Assembly: GCA_903918155.1 (NCBI GenBank)
Contig: CAIXDD010000387.1
Coordinates: 1 to 12,184, forward strand
Direction of reading: 5' to 3'
Source: an uncultured Hyphomicrobiales bacterium
GTDB taxonomy: Bacteria; Pseudomonadota; Alphaproteobacteria; Rhizobiales; Beijerinckiaceae
DNA: 12,184 bases
Position numbers and translations under genes: made by a program. This document shows positions 1 to 6,875 of the stretch, one piece after another. Each line of letters starts with the position of its first letter. Position 1 is the stretch's first letter. Below the pieces are notes generated by a model. The model searched no databases and was not told the DNA's origin. It was given only the letters and a program-made list of their open reading frames with translations.

Positions 1-62
1 CCGTGGTCGATGTGGGCGACGATCGAGAAATTGCGGATTTTGTCGATGGGATGCGCGCTCAT
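1..62 (-). CDS. lepA: Translation elongation factor 4 (LepA), N-terminal fragment
   Basis: Only the first 20 codons and part of the next lie in the window; the gene continues past base 1. The translated start (Met-Ser-Ala-His-Pro-Ile-Asp-Lys-Ile) leads into IRNFSIVAHIDHG, the beginning of the P-loop region of LepA. LepA is a ribosome-bound GTPase that back-translocates or remodels stalled ribosomes. The wording fits LepA rather than BipA/TypA, which normally reads LRNIAIIAHVDHG, or EF-G. ATG at 62 is the only start close to the conserved block, but no clear Shine-Dalgarno precedes it. It is transcribed in the same direction as hrcA, with about 100 bases and a GC hairpin between them, so co-transcription is uncertain. 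Confidence 0.85.
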   Translation of the reverse strand, partial: MSAHPIDKIRNFSIVAHIDH

Positions 63-131
63 CAGGCGGAGATAGCAGCGCCAGCCCCCGCAGGGAAGGG
101 GCGCGCGGGCAAAGAACGCCCGCCGCGCCGC

Positions 132-165
132 GCCCCGCCCGACGGCGGCCGGCCGCCGGCGGGGC
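132..165 (-). terminator. GC-rich hairpin directly after hrcA (possible terminator)
   Basis: GCCCCGCC at 132-139 pairs with GGCGGGGC at 158-165. The interior holds a perfect 16-base palindrome at 143-158 (core GGCGGCCGGCCGCC). The structure begins two bases after the hrcA stop codon. There is no U-run on either side, so it is not a textbook intrinsic terminator. It could slow polymerase, protect the hrcA mRNA 3' end, or sit in the lepA leader. Confidence 0.4.
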
Positions 166-166
166 C

Positions 167-1255
167 CTAGCCTTCCCCGCGCATGAGCCGCGACACGACT
201 TTGGCGGTGTAATCCACCATGGGCACGATGCGGGCGTAATTGAGCCGGGTGGGGCCGATGACGCCCAGCACGCCCACGATCTTCTGGGAGGCGTCGCGGA
301 AGGGCGCGGCGATCATGGAGGAGCCGGACAGGGAGAACAGCTTGTTCTCCGAACCGATGAAAATGCGCACGCCCTCCCCGGTCTCCGCCCGCGCCAGAAG
401 GTCGATCACCTCTTTCTTGGTCTCCAGATCGGCGAACAGAAGGCGGATGCGCTCAAGATCCTCCGCCGCCCGCAGGTCTTCGAGAAGATTGGCCTGGCCG
501 CGCACGATCAATTGCTGGGTCTCCGCGTCCGGGCCCGTCCAGCTCGCAAGGCCCGCGTCCACCAGCCGCGCGGCCAGCTCGCCCAGCTCGGATTCGGCGG
601 CCCGCCGGGAGGCTTCGATATCGGCGCGCAGGTCCACCAGCGTGCGCCCACGGATGCGGGCGTTGAGATAATTGGCCGCCTCCGCCAGCGCCGATTGCGG
701 CAGGTCGCGGGAAATCGGCAGGACGCGGTTCTCGATCGAGCCGTTTTCGGCCACCAGAACCGCCAATGCGCGCTCCGGCTCAAGCCGGACGAATTCGATC
801 TGCTTGAACTTGGCATTCTCCTTGGTGGAGAGCACCACGCCCGCGCCGCGCGTGAGGCCCGACAGAAGGGCGGAGGCCTCCGCCAGCACGCCGTCGAGCG
901 ACTGGCCCGTGGAGGCCGCCTTCACCTGCGCCTCGATGGCGGCGCGCTCCTCCACCGTGGGATCGCCGATCTCCAGCATGGCGTCGACGAAGAAGCGCAG
1001 GCCCAGCTCGGTCGGCAGGCGGCCCGCCGAAGTGTGCGGCGCGAAGATGAGGCCCGATTCCTCGAGATCCTGCATCACATTGCGCACGGAGGCCGGCGAC
1101 AGGGTCATGGGCAGCACGCGCGACAGATGCCGCGAGCCCACCGGATCGCCCGTCTCCAGATAGGATTCCACCACGCGGCGGAAAATCTCGCGCGAGCGCT
1201 CGCTCATCGACGCCAGCGCATTGGCGTCGAGGGGGCGGAGGGGATCATGCGACAT
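167..1255 (-). CDS. hrcA: Heat-inducible transcription repressor HrcA
   Basis: HrcA binds CIRCE inverted repeats (classically in front of groESL or dnaK) and is released after heat shock; GroEL assists its folding. The protein is 362 residues from the chosen ATG, normal for the family. The N-terminal winged-helix DNA-binding region lies at about 18-90, with SPASVRNVMQDLEESGLI at 53-70 and HTSAGRLPTELGLRFFVD at 74-91. A GAF-like middle follows. The family signature GVIGPTRLNYARIVPMVDYT lies near the C-terminus. The open frame runs further upstream to 1567, but that stretch overlaps gcdH antisense and does not look like HrcA, so the start is ATG 1255 or ATG 1261 (two residues longer); neither has a clear Shine-Dalgarno. 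The gene is divergent from gcdH. The usual partner grpE is not downstream; lepA is. I found no CIRCE sequence in its own promoter region. Confidence 0.95.
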   Translation of the reverse strand: MSHDPLRPLDANALASMSERSREIFRRVVESYLETGDPVGSRHLSRVLPMTLSPASVRNVMQDLEESGLIFAPHTSAGRLPTELGLRFFVDAMLEIGDPTVEERAAIEAQVKAASTGQSLDGVLAEASALLSGLTRGAGVVLSTKENAKFKQIEFVRLEPERALAVLVAENGSIENRVLPISRDLPQSALAEAANYLNARIRGRTLVDLRADIEASRRAAESELGELAARLVDAGLASWTGPDAETQQLIVRGQANLLEDLRAAEDLERIRLLFADLETKKEVIDLLARAETGEGVRIFIGSENKLFSLSGSSMIAAPFRDASQKIVGVLGVIGPTRLNYARIVPMVDYTAKVVSRLMRGEG

Positions 1256-1267
1256 GGCCATGCCGCT

Positions 1268-1296
1268 AATGTGACGAAGGCGGGCGCGCGGTTCAA
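1268..1296 (-). promoter_or_regulatory. Possible hrcA promoter, leaderless geometry
   Basis: On the minus strand, TTGAAC (1296-1291) is followed after 17 bases by CACATT (1273-1268). The -35 box matches 4 of 6 consensus bases and the -10 box only 3 of 6. Transcription would begin at about 1261, which is the upstream candidate ATG of hrcA. This fits the absence of a ribosome binding site there. It is a weak call from spacing and sequence alone. Confidence 0.25.
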
Positions 1297-1350
1297 GCCT
1301 CGCCTTTTCGGGCGGCTTTTCCAGTCGCTTGCGGGTCACGCGCGACTCAC

Positions 1351-1379
1351 TTGCCAGCGCGTCGGGGAGGCCATACCAG
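1351..1379 (+). promoter_or_regulatory. Possible gcdH promoter
   Basis: TTGCCA at 1351-1356 and TACCAG at 1374-1379 are separated by 17 bases. Transcription would start shortly before the GGAGG ribosome binding site at about 1390. The -35 box is good but the -10 box is poor (3 of 6). The divergent hrcA/gcdH region is only 144 bases, so a gcdH promoter must lie here or within hrcA. Confidence 0.25.
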
Positions 1380-1399
1380 AAGGGCCTCTGGAGGATGAC

Positions 1400-2611
1400 A
1401 TGCCGAACGCCAAGGACAGCGCCAAGAGCGCAAGCGCCGCCTTCGCCTGGGACGATCCGTTCCTGCTGGCCGACCAGCTCACCGAAGACGAACGCCTGAT
1501 CGCCGACGCCGCCCGCGCCTATGCGCAGGACAAGCTTCTGCCCCGCGTGATCGAAGCCTATCGGCATGAGACGACCGACCCCGAGATCTTCCGCGAAATG
1601 GGCGCGCTCGGCCTGCTTGGCGTCACGCTGCCCGAGGATTATGGCGCCGCCGGCGCCTCCTATGTCGCTTATGGGCTCGTGGCGCGCGAGGTGGAGCGCG
1701 TGGATTCAGGCTATCGCTCGATGCTGAGCGTGCAATCCTCCCTCGTCATGCATCCGATCAACGCGTTCGGCACGCCTGACCAGAAGCGCAAATATCTGCC
1801 AAGGCTCGCCACGGGCGAACTCATCGGCTGTTTCGGCCTCACCGAGCCCGACGCCGGCTCCGATCCGGCGGGCATGAAGACGCGCGCGGAGAAAGTCTCC
1901 GACGGCTATCGCCTCACCGGCTCGAAAATGTGGATCTCCAATTCCCCCATCGCCGACGTCTTCGTCGTCTGGGCGAAGTCGGACGCCCATGAGGGCGCCA
2001 TCAAGGGCTTCGTGCTCGACAAGGGACTCAAAGGCCTCTCGGCGCCGAAGATCGAGGGCAAGCTGTCCCTGCGCGCCTCCATCACCGGCGAGATCGTGAT
2101 GGACGGCGTGGTCGTGGCGGAGGATGCGCTGCTGCCCGGCGTCGCCGGCCTCAAGGGCCCCTTCTCCTGCCTCAACAGCGCGCGCTACGGCATCGGCTGG
2201 GGCACGATGGGCGCCGCGGAGGATTGCTGGCTGCGCGCGCGCCAATACACGCTCGACCGCAAGCAATTCGGCCGCCCGCTCGCCGCGACCCAGCTCGTGC
2301 AGAAAAAGCTCGCCGACATGCAGACGGAAATCGCGCTGGGCCTGCAGGCGGCGCTGCGCGTGGGCCGCCTGATGGACGAAGGCCGCGCCGCGCCGGAGAT
2401 GATCTCCCTCATCAAACGCAACAATTGCGGCAAGGCGCTCGACATCGCCCGCCTCGCGCGCGACATGCATGGCGGCAACGGCACGCATGAGGAATATCAT
2501 GTGATGCGCCATGCGCAGAACCTCGAGACGGTGAACACCTACGAGGGCACGCATGACATTCACGCGCTCATTCTGGGGCGCGCGCAAACCGGCCTGCAGG
2601 CCTTTTTCTGA
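1400..2611 (+). CDS. gcdH: Glutaryl-CoA dehydrogenase
   Basis: An FAD-dependent acyl-CoA dehydrogenase that oxidises and decarboxylates glutaryl-CoA to crotonyl-CoA, in lysine, tryptophan and aromatic-acid breakdown, passing electrons to ETF. The protein is 403 residues, the usual length. GCDH-specific blocks are clear: RVDSGYRSMLSVQSSLVMHP from 100, where R106 corresponds to the human glutarate-carboxylate-binding Arg (R94 in mature numbering); CFGLTEPDAGSDP at 144-156; KRNNCGKALDIAR at 339-351; and NTYEGTHDIHALILGR at 379-394, where E382 is the catalytic base. These separate it from generic short-chain acyl-CoA dehydrogenases. The start is ATG 1400, preceded by a GGAGG about six bases upstream. 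The open frame extends far upstream, but that part is antisense to hrcA. The CoA-transferase gene follows after 23 bases, so the two are probably one operon that makes and uses glutaryl-CoA. Confidence 0.95.
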   Translation: MPNAKDSAKSASAAFAWDDPFLLADQLTEDERLIADAARAYAQDKLLPRVIEAYRHETTDPEIFREMGALGLLGVTLPEDYGAAGASYVAYGLVAREVERVDSGYRSMLSVQSSLVMHPINAFGTPDQKRKYLPRLATGELIGCFGLTEPDAGSDPAGMKTRAEKVSDGYRLTGSKMWISNSPIADVFVVWAKSDAHEGAIKGFVLDKGLKGLSAPKIEGKLSLRASITGEIVMDGVVVAEDALLPGVAGLKGPFSCLNSARYGIGWGTMGAAEDCWLRARQYTLDRKQFGRPLAATQLVQKKLADMQTEIALGLQAALRVGRLMDEGRAAPEMISLIKRNNCGKALDIARLARDMHGGNGTHEEYHVMRHAQNLETVNTYEGTHDIHALILGRAQTGLQAFF

Positions 2612-2634
2612 GCGCGCGCGCGGGAAGGGACACA

Positions 2635-3810
2635 ATGAGCGCTCCGCTCGCCGGCGTCCGCGTGCTTGAACTCGCCCGCATCCTCGCAGGGCCGTGGTGC
2701 GGGCAATTGCTCGCCGATCTCGGCGCGGACGTGGTGAAAGTGGAGCGCGCAGGCGCAGGCGACGACACGCGCCAATGGGGGCCGCCCTTCATCGAAGCCG
2801 CCGACGGCGGCGATCTGGGCGCGGCCTATTACCACGCCTGCAATCGCGGCAAGCGCGGGGTGACGGCGGATTTCGAAAGCGAGGAGGGCCGCGCGCGGGT
2901 GCGCCGGCTCGTCGCCCATGCCGACGTGCTGATCGAAAATTTCAAAGTGGGCGGGCTGGCGAAATACGGGCTCGATTACGAGAGCGTGAAGGCGATCAAT
3001 CCGCGCATCGTCTATTGCTCCATCACCGGCTTCGGGCAGGACGGCCCCTATGCGCAGCGCGCGGGCTATGACTTCCTGCTGCAGGGCATGGGCGGCCTCA
3101 TGCATCTCACCGGCCAGAAGGACGGCCCCCCGACCAAGGCGGGCGTCGCCGTGGTCGACATGTTCACCGGGCTCTACGCCGCCAACGCCATCCAGGCCGC
3201 GCTGCTGGCGCGCGCGAGAACGGGCGAAGGCGCCTTCATCGATTGCGCGCTGCTCGATTCCATGGCCGCCGTTCTGGCCAATCAGGCGCTCAACCATCTC
3301 GCCACGGGCGGCGAACCCGTCCGCATGGGCAACGCCCATCCCAATATCGCGCCCTATGACGTTTTCCCCGTCGCCGACGGCGACGTGATCGTGGCGACGG
3401 GCAATGACGGGCAATATCGCAAATTATGCGAGGCGCTGGGCGCGGCCGACCTCGCCGACGATCCGCGCTTCCTCGCCAACAAGGACCGCGTGCGTAACCG
3501 CGATGCGTTCAACGCCGTGTTCCATCCGCTCTTCCGCCGATTCACCCGCGCGCAATTGCTGCCCGCGCTGGATGGGCTGGGCGTGCCGGCGGGGCCGATC
3601 AATTCCGTGGGAGACGTCTTCGCCGATCCCCAAATCGTCGCGCGCGGCATGCGGCTGGCCATCGACAATCCGCGCGCGAAGGCGGGCTGGACGCCGGGCG
3701 TGCGTTCGCCGCTGGTGATGGACGGAGAGAAAATGGCCGCCGCCCGTCCCGCGCCCGCGCTGGGCGAACATGACGAGGACGTGGCGCGGGATCCCAACTG
3801 GGGCGGCTGA
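2635..3810 (+). CDS. Family III (CaiB/BaiF) CoA-transferase, probably succinyl-CoA:glutarate type
   Basis: A 391-residue class III CoA-transferase. The N-terminal block PLAGVRVLELARILAGPWCG (4-23), ADLGADVVKVE (27-37), NRGKRGVTADF (70-80) and the AVVDMFTGLYAANA region (172-185) are typical. D175 is expected to be the Asp that carries the CoA thioester intermediate. The C-terminal half has the usual GVPAGPINSVGDVFADPQ motif (316-333). The gene follows gcdH by 23 bases, with an AAGGGA ribosome binding site before ATG 2635. From that pairing I infer glutarate activation using succinyl-CoA, as for human SUGCT and the gcdG gene that accompanies gcdH in some proteobacteria. Family III enzymes diverge widely in substrate, so formate/oxalate-, mesaconyl- or carnitine-type activity is not excluded by sequence alone. 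Confidence 0.9.
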   Translation: MSAPLAGVRVLELARILAGPWCGQLLADLGADVVKVERAGAGDDTRQWGPPFIEAADGGDLGAAYYHACNRGKRGVTADFESEEGRARVRRLVAHADVLIENFKVGGLAKYGLDYESVKAINPRIVYCSITGFGQDGPYAQRAGYDFLLQGMGGLMHLTGQKDGPPTKAGVAVVDMFTGLYAANAIQAALLARARTGEGAFIDCALLDSMAAVLANQALNHLATGGEPVRMGNAHPNIAPYDVFPVADGDVIVATGNDGQYRKLCEALGAADLADDPRFLANKDRVRNRDAFNAVFHPLFRRFTRAQLLPALDGLGVPAGPINSVGDVFADPQIVARGMRLAIDNPRAKAGWTPGVRSPLVMDGEKMAAARPAPALGEHDEDVARDPNWGG

Positions 3811-3819
3811 ACGCCGCCC
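3801..3819 (+). terminator. Hairpin at the convergent gene ends
   Basis: GGGCGGC (3801-3807) and GCCGCCC (3813-3819) form a perfect seven-pair stem with a five-base loop that contains the stop codon of the CoA-transferase. Only 18 bases separate this gene from the convergent reductase gene. No U-run follows, so termination here may be weak or need other factors. Confidence 0.3.
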
Positions 3820-3828
3820 GCGTCCGGC

Positions 3829-4782
3829 TCAGAGATCCAGCACGAGGCGCGGGCTTTTCGAGCCTGAACAGCAGACCATGATGGTCTTGCTCTCCAGCCG
3901 CTCTTTTTCGGTGAGGATATTGTCGCGGTGATCGACTTCGCCGGAGACGACCTGCGTCTCGCAGGCGCCGCACACGCCTTCCTCGCAGGAATAGGGCACG
4001 TCCACGCCGGCGTCGCGCAGCACCTGAAGGATGGTGCGCCCTTCCGGGATGGGGAATTCGCGGCCGGAGCGGCGCAATTCCACCACATAGCCGCCGCCCG
4101 TGGCGGCCTCCTCCTTAGCGGAGAAATATTCCACATGGACCTGCCCGGGCGGCAGGGCCTTCGTCGCCGCCTCATAGCCGGCGAGCATGGGCAGCGGGCC
4201 GCAGCAATAAAAATGCGCGCCCGCCGGCGCCTGCGCCACGACAGGCGCAAGGTCGAGGAACCCGCCCGCCTCGTCGTCGAAATGCAGCTTCGCCTGCGGC
4301 AGCGCCGCAAGCTCTTCGAGGAAGGCGGCCTCCTTGCGCGTGCGGCAGGCGTAATGCAGCTCGAAGGAGCGCCCGAGTTTCAGCAGGCGTTGCGCCATGC
4401 ACCAGATCGGCGTGACGCCGATTCCGCCGGCGATCAGCACGCTGTGGCCGGCGTCGTCCTTGAGGGGGAAATTGTTGCGCGGCCCGCCGACCTGCAGGAT
4501 CTCGCCGACCTGGAGATATTCGTGGATGTAGCGGGAGCCGCCGCGGCTGGCGCGGTCGCGCTTCACGCCCACCACATAGGCGCGCGGATCGCCATCGGCC
4601 GTGCAGAGCGAATATTGCCGCATCATGCCATTAGGCAAATGCAGGTCGATATGGGCGCCGGGCTCGACGCCGGGCAGCGGCGCGCCGTCGAGGCGGCGGA
4701 ATTCGTAGAGATGCGTGTCCTGCGCGGCGTAGCGAATGGCATGAAGCCGCATCTCGACGGTGGTCGACGCTGTCGTGTTCAC
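3829..4782 (-). CDS. VanB/phthalate-dioxygenase-reductase-type FMN and [2Fe-2S] oxidoreductase
   Basis: Carries electrons from NAD(P)H through flavin to a plant-type iron-sulfur cluster, normally to a Rieske oxygenase such as vanillate demethylase. Of 317 residues: flavin-binding barrel at about 8-105 with RQYS (55-58); NAD-binding domain at about 110-225 with GGIGVTPI (119-126) and CCGPLPML (193-200); C-terminal ferredoxin domain from about 233 with C266-x4-C271-x2-C274 and C304 as cluster ligands. This order (flavin, NAD, ferredoxin) is that of class IA reductases. The start is GTG 4782, supported by GGAGA eight bases upstream; the frame is open to ATG 4875 but that would overlap the upstream gene by about 60 bases. 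The gene is last in the operon, 32 bases after the hydrolase. No oxygenase alpha subunit lies in the window, so the acceptor is unknown. Supplying reduced flavin or electrons to the LLM oxygenase system is an inference. Confidence 0.9.
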   Translation of the reverse strand: MNTTASTTVEMRLHAIRYAAQDTHLYEFRRLDGAPLPGVEPGAHIDLHLPNGMMRQYSLCTADGDPRAYVVGVKRDRASRGGSRYIHEYLQVGEILQVGGPRNNFPLKDDAGHSVLIAGGIGVTPIWCMAQRLLKLGRSFELHYACRTRKEAAFLEELAALPQAKLHFDDEAGGFLDLAPVVAQAPAGAHFYCCGPLPMLAGYEAATKALPPGQVHVEYFSAKEEAATGGGYVVELRRSGREFPIPEGRTILQVLRDAGVDVPYSCEEGVCGACETQVVSGEVDHRDNILTEKERLESKTIMVCCSGSKSPRLVLDL

Positions 4783-4790
4783 GTGACTGG

Positions 4791-4795
4791 TCTCC
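4791..4795 (-). promoter_or_regulatory. Ribosome binding site fixing the GTG start of the reductase
   Basis: GGAGA on the minus strand lies eight bases before GTG 4782. The upstream ATG at 4875 lies inside the preceding gene, and the next ATG (4752) would trim ten residues and has no comparable site. Confidence 0.6.
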
Positions 4796-4814
4796 GCTCG
4801 CCTGCGAGAAGCCT

Positions 4815-5663
4815 TCAGGCTCCGTCGACCTCGGCGAGAAATTTCAGCGTGCGGGCGTTGAATTCCGCCGCGCATTCGATATTGCCCATATGGGCCGCCT
4901 TTTCGAAGACGTGCAATTGCGCCTTCGGAATTTTCGGCACGAAGCCGTCCGTATAGCCCGGCTCGCGCAGCGGATCGAACCGTCCCGCGAAAACGAGCGC
5001 GGGCACGCCGATGCGCTCATAGGCGATGTTGTCGCGCTCGGCGCGGTTGCGCGCGGCGTCGCGGAAGGGCGCCTTGAAGCGCGCGGCCGCCGTCGCCTCC
5101 CATGCGCCCGGCAGCGTCGCAAGCTCCCAGCGCCGCTTGATATAGGCCTCGTCGGCTTGCCATCGCTTGTCGGTGAACATCATGTCCACGATGCGGCGCA
5201 TATGCTCCTTCGTGCCGTCGAAGGAATTGAGCACCTTGCGCGCCTCGTTGTCGGGCGCGTCGCCGCCGCCCGAACAGCACACGAGCGACACGAGCGGCCA
5301 GTCGGGCCGCGGGCGCGCGGCAACCGTCAGGCTGAGCCCGCCCGACATGGACGAGCCCATCACATGCACGCCGCCCACGTCCATGATCTCGATGAAGCGG
5401 CGGATGTGGCGGATGCGGCGCTCGAACTGATTGCCGAAATCGAAAATCTTCTCGGTGCGTCCGAAGCCCAGATGGTCGGGCGCCAGAACGTGATAGCGCT
5501 CCGCCAGAGCGGGAATGTTGAATTCCCAGGTGACCTCGGCGGCGCCGCCGAACTCGGCGGAGTGAAGCAGCAGGACCGTGGGGCGGACGCCGCGATATGC
5601 GTCGCCCGCCTCCAGGTAATGCGTCCTCACGCCGTCGACGCTGACATATTTACTCGGGATCAT
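4815..5663 (-). CDS. Alpha/beta hydrolase (MhpC-like fold), operon gene 3
   Basis: A 282-residue cytoplasmic alpha/beta-fold hydrolase. The expected triad is S105 in the nucleophile elbow GSSMSGG (103-109), D230 in FAGRFDPL (226-232) and H258 in KAAHMGNIE (255-263). The elbow reads G-S-S-M-S, so the second Gly of the usual GxSxG is Ser. The oxyanion-hole strand reads LLLHSAEFGG (31-40) instead of HGxG. The general look is of the meta-cleavage-product hydrolase and epoxide/haloalkane group, but I cannot name the substrate. ATG 5663 overlaps the LLM stop codon (ATGA), which indicates translational coupling. The longer open frame upstream overlaps LLM and is not hydrolase-like. By context it should cleave an ester, lactone or C-C bond in a product of the oxygenase (inference). 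Confidence 0.9.
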   Translation of the reverse strand: MIPSKYVSVDGVRTHYLEAGDAYRGVRPTVLLLHSAEFGGAAEVTWEFNIPALAERYHVLAPDHLGFGRTEKIFDFGNQFERRIRHIRRFIEIMDVGGVHVMGSSMSGGLSLTVAARPRPDWPLVSLVCCSGGGDAPDNEARKVLNSFDGTKEHMRRIVDMMFTDKRWQADEAYIKRRWELATLPGAWEATAAARFKAPFRDAARNRAERDNIAYERIGVPALVFAGRFDPLREPGYTDGFVPKIPKAQLHVFEKAAHMGNIECAAEFNARTLKFLAEVDGA

Positions 5664-6826
5664 TCCGCGGCGACGGCCCCGAGGGGACGGGTGCGCGGCA
5701 GATCCTTCACCTGCGGATAGACTTCCTTGGCGAACAAGGTCATCGAACGCGCCGTGCTCTTGTGATCGAGATGGCCGGCCTGCTGCATCATCAGCAGATG
5801 GTCGAACCCGCCCACGAGATTGTAGAGGCGCTTGATCTGCTGGGCGACGTCGTCGGGCTTGCCGTAGATGATGACGCCCTGATCCTTCAGGAACTCCAGC
5901 GATTGCTTGCGCATCGCGTCGGTGCGGCCGGTGAAGGCGCCCTTGAGGGCCTGCACGTTGAACTCGACCGGCACATAGCCCGGCGGATTGCGGAACTGCG
6001 GCTCCGCCTTCGCGTCGAGATACCAGCACAATTCCCGCGCGCCGCGCTCGGCTTCCGCGTCCGAGTCCGCCGTGAAGACGAGCGGCATATAGGCCGTGCC
6101 GCCGCCGCCGGGCAGGCCCGTGTCCTGATAGGCGCTGCGATAGCCCTCGAACATCCACTTCACCTTTTCATGCGGCTGCAGGAAGGTGGCGAAGACGAAG
6201 CCGCGCGAGGCCGCGCGCTTGATGTTCTCGAGATCGCTCGATCCCGTGATCCAGATCGCGGGATGGGGCGTCTGGTAGGGACGCGGCCACAGATTGATGG
6301 CGCGCTTGTGGGTGTATTTGCCTTCGAAATTGAAGGGGCCCTCGGTCGAGGTCCAGGCCTTGGACACGAGGTCGATGCCCTCCCACAGACGCTCGACGGT
6401 CTGCGTGGGATTGCTGTTGGCGGCGAAAACTTCATAGGGCACGCCGCGCACGAAGCCCACGTCGAGACGACCGCGCGAGATGCAGTCGATCATCGCCATT
6501 TCCTCGGCGATGCGGATAGGGTCGCCGCGGTTGGCGATGGGATTGCCGAGAATGCAGATGCGGCCCTTGCTCGTCTGGCGCGCGAGAACGGCGGCGGAGA
6601 GCGGAGCGCAAGTGTTGATGCAGGTGGCGGTCTGATGATGCTCGTTGAGGAGCATGTTCAGGCCGAGATCGTCGGCGAGCATGTGCTCGTCGAGATAGCG
6701 GTTGTAAAGATCGGCGCCGATCTTGGGATCGAACAGCTTGCTGGGGATCGACACGCGCATGGTGGACAGCGTGTCGAGCGGCGGCAGGTTCGGATAGGGC
6801 ATTTCCGTGAAGTGCCAGGCGTACAT
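5660..6826 (-). CDS. LLM-class (luciferase-like) flavin-dependent monooxygenase
   Basis: A 388-residue member of the bacterial luciferase superfamily, TIM-barrel enzymes that use FMNH2 (or F420) and O2. Family marks: NEHH at 61-64 (the conserved EHH turn), DCISRGRLDVGFVRG (114-128), RLWEGIDLV (146-154) and GKPDDVAQQI (322-331) near the C-terminus. No signal peptide, so cytoplasmic. Within the family it could be an FMNH2-dependent type II Baeyer-Villiger-like oxygenase or a hydroxylase; the sequence does not decide. The start is ATG 6826, with AAGGAGA nine bases upstream; the frame is open to 7000 but that overlaps the upstream gene. It lies between two alpha/beta hydrolases and shares an ATGA overlap with the second, so oxygenation followed by hydrolysis is a reasonable reading. 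Such enzymes need a flavin reductase; the only reductase here is the VanB-type protein at the end of the operon. Confidence 0.92.
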   Translation of the reverse strand: MYAWHFTEMPYPNLPPLDTLSTMRVSIPSKLFDPKIGADLYNRYLDEHMLADDLGLNMLLNEHHQTATCINTCAPLSAAVLARQTSKGRICILGNPIANRGDPIRIAEEMAMIDCISRGRLDVGFVRGVPYEVFAANSNPTQTVERLWEGIDLVSKAWTSTEGPFNFEGKYTHKRAINLWPRPYQTPHPAIWITGSSDLENIKRAASRGFVFATFLQPHEKVKWMFEGYRSAYQDTGLPGGGGTAYMPLVFTADSDAEAERGARELCWYLDAKAEPQFRNPPGYVPVEFNVQALKGAFTGRTDAMRKQSLEFLKDQGVIIYGKPDDVAQQIKRLYNLVGGFDHLLMMQQAGHLDHKSTARSMTLFAKEVYPQVKDLPRTRPLGAVAAE

Positions 6827-6835
6827 GCGTCTCTG

Positions 6836-6842
6836 TCTCCTT
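6836..6842 (-). promoter_or_regulatory. Strong ribosome binding site of the LLM gene
   Basis: AAGGAGA on the minus strand lies nine bases before ATG 6826, in the 49-base gap after the first hydrolase gene. It is the strongest Shine-Dalgarno in this operon and fixes the start. Confidence 0.65.
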
Positions 6843-6875
6843 CTTTGCGGCCTTAAATCGCCGGTCGGGTGAAGC

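Noticed and set aside
512..1399. Upstream extension of the gcdH frame to a 699-residue protein
   Set aside because: The added part is antisense to hrcA and resembles no acyl-CoA dehydrogenase domain; ATG 1400 gives the family length and has a ribosome binding site.
1256..1399. CIRCE element (TTAGCACTC-N9-GAGTGCTAA) for HrcA
   Set aside because: No matching inverted repeat in the hrcA/gcdH spacer; the nearby CGCGACTCAC has no partner.
1256..1567. Longer hrcA start at 1567
   Set aside because: It would put about 100 non-conserved residues before the winged helix and overlap gcdH.
3928..4956. Long plus-strand open frame opposite the reductase
   Set aside because: Typical antisense frame in GC-rich DNA, with no recognisable domain and no ribosome binding site; the minus-strand reductase has full motifs.
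5664..6158. N-terminal extension of the second hydrolase
   Set aside because: Out-of-frame translation of the LLM gene; the ATGA overlap at 5660-5663 marks the real start.
5762..6856. Plus-strand open frame of 364 residues opposite the LLM gene
   Set aside because: Low-complexity antisense composition; the minus-strand frame is clearly LLM.
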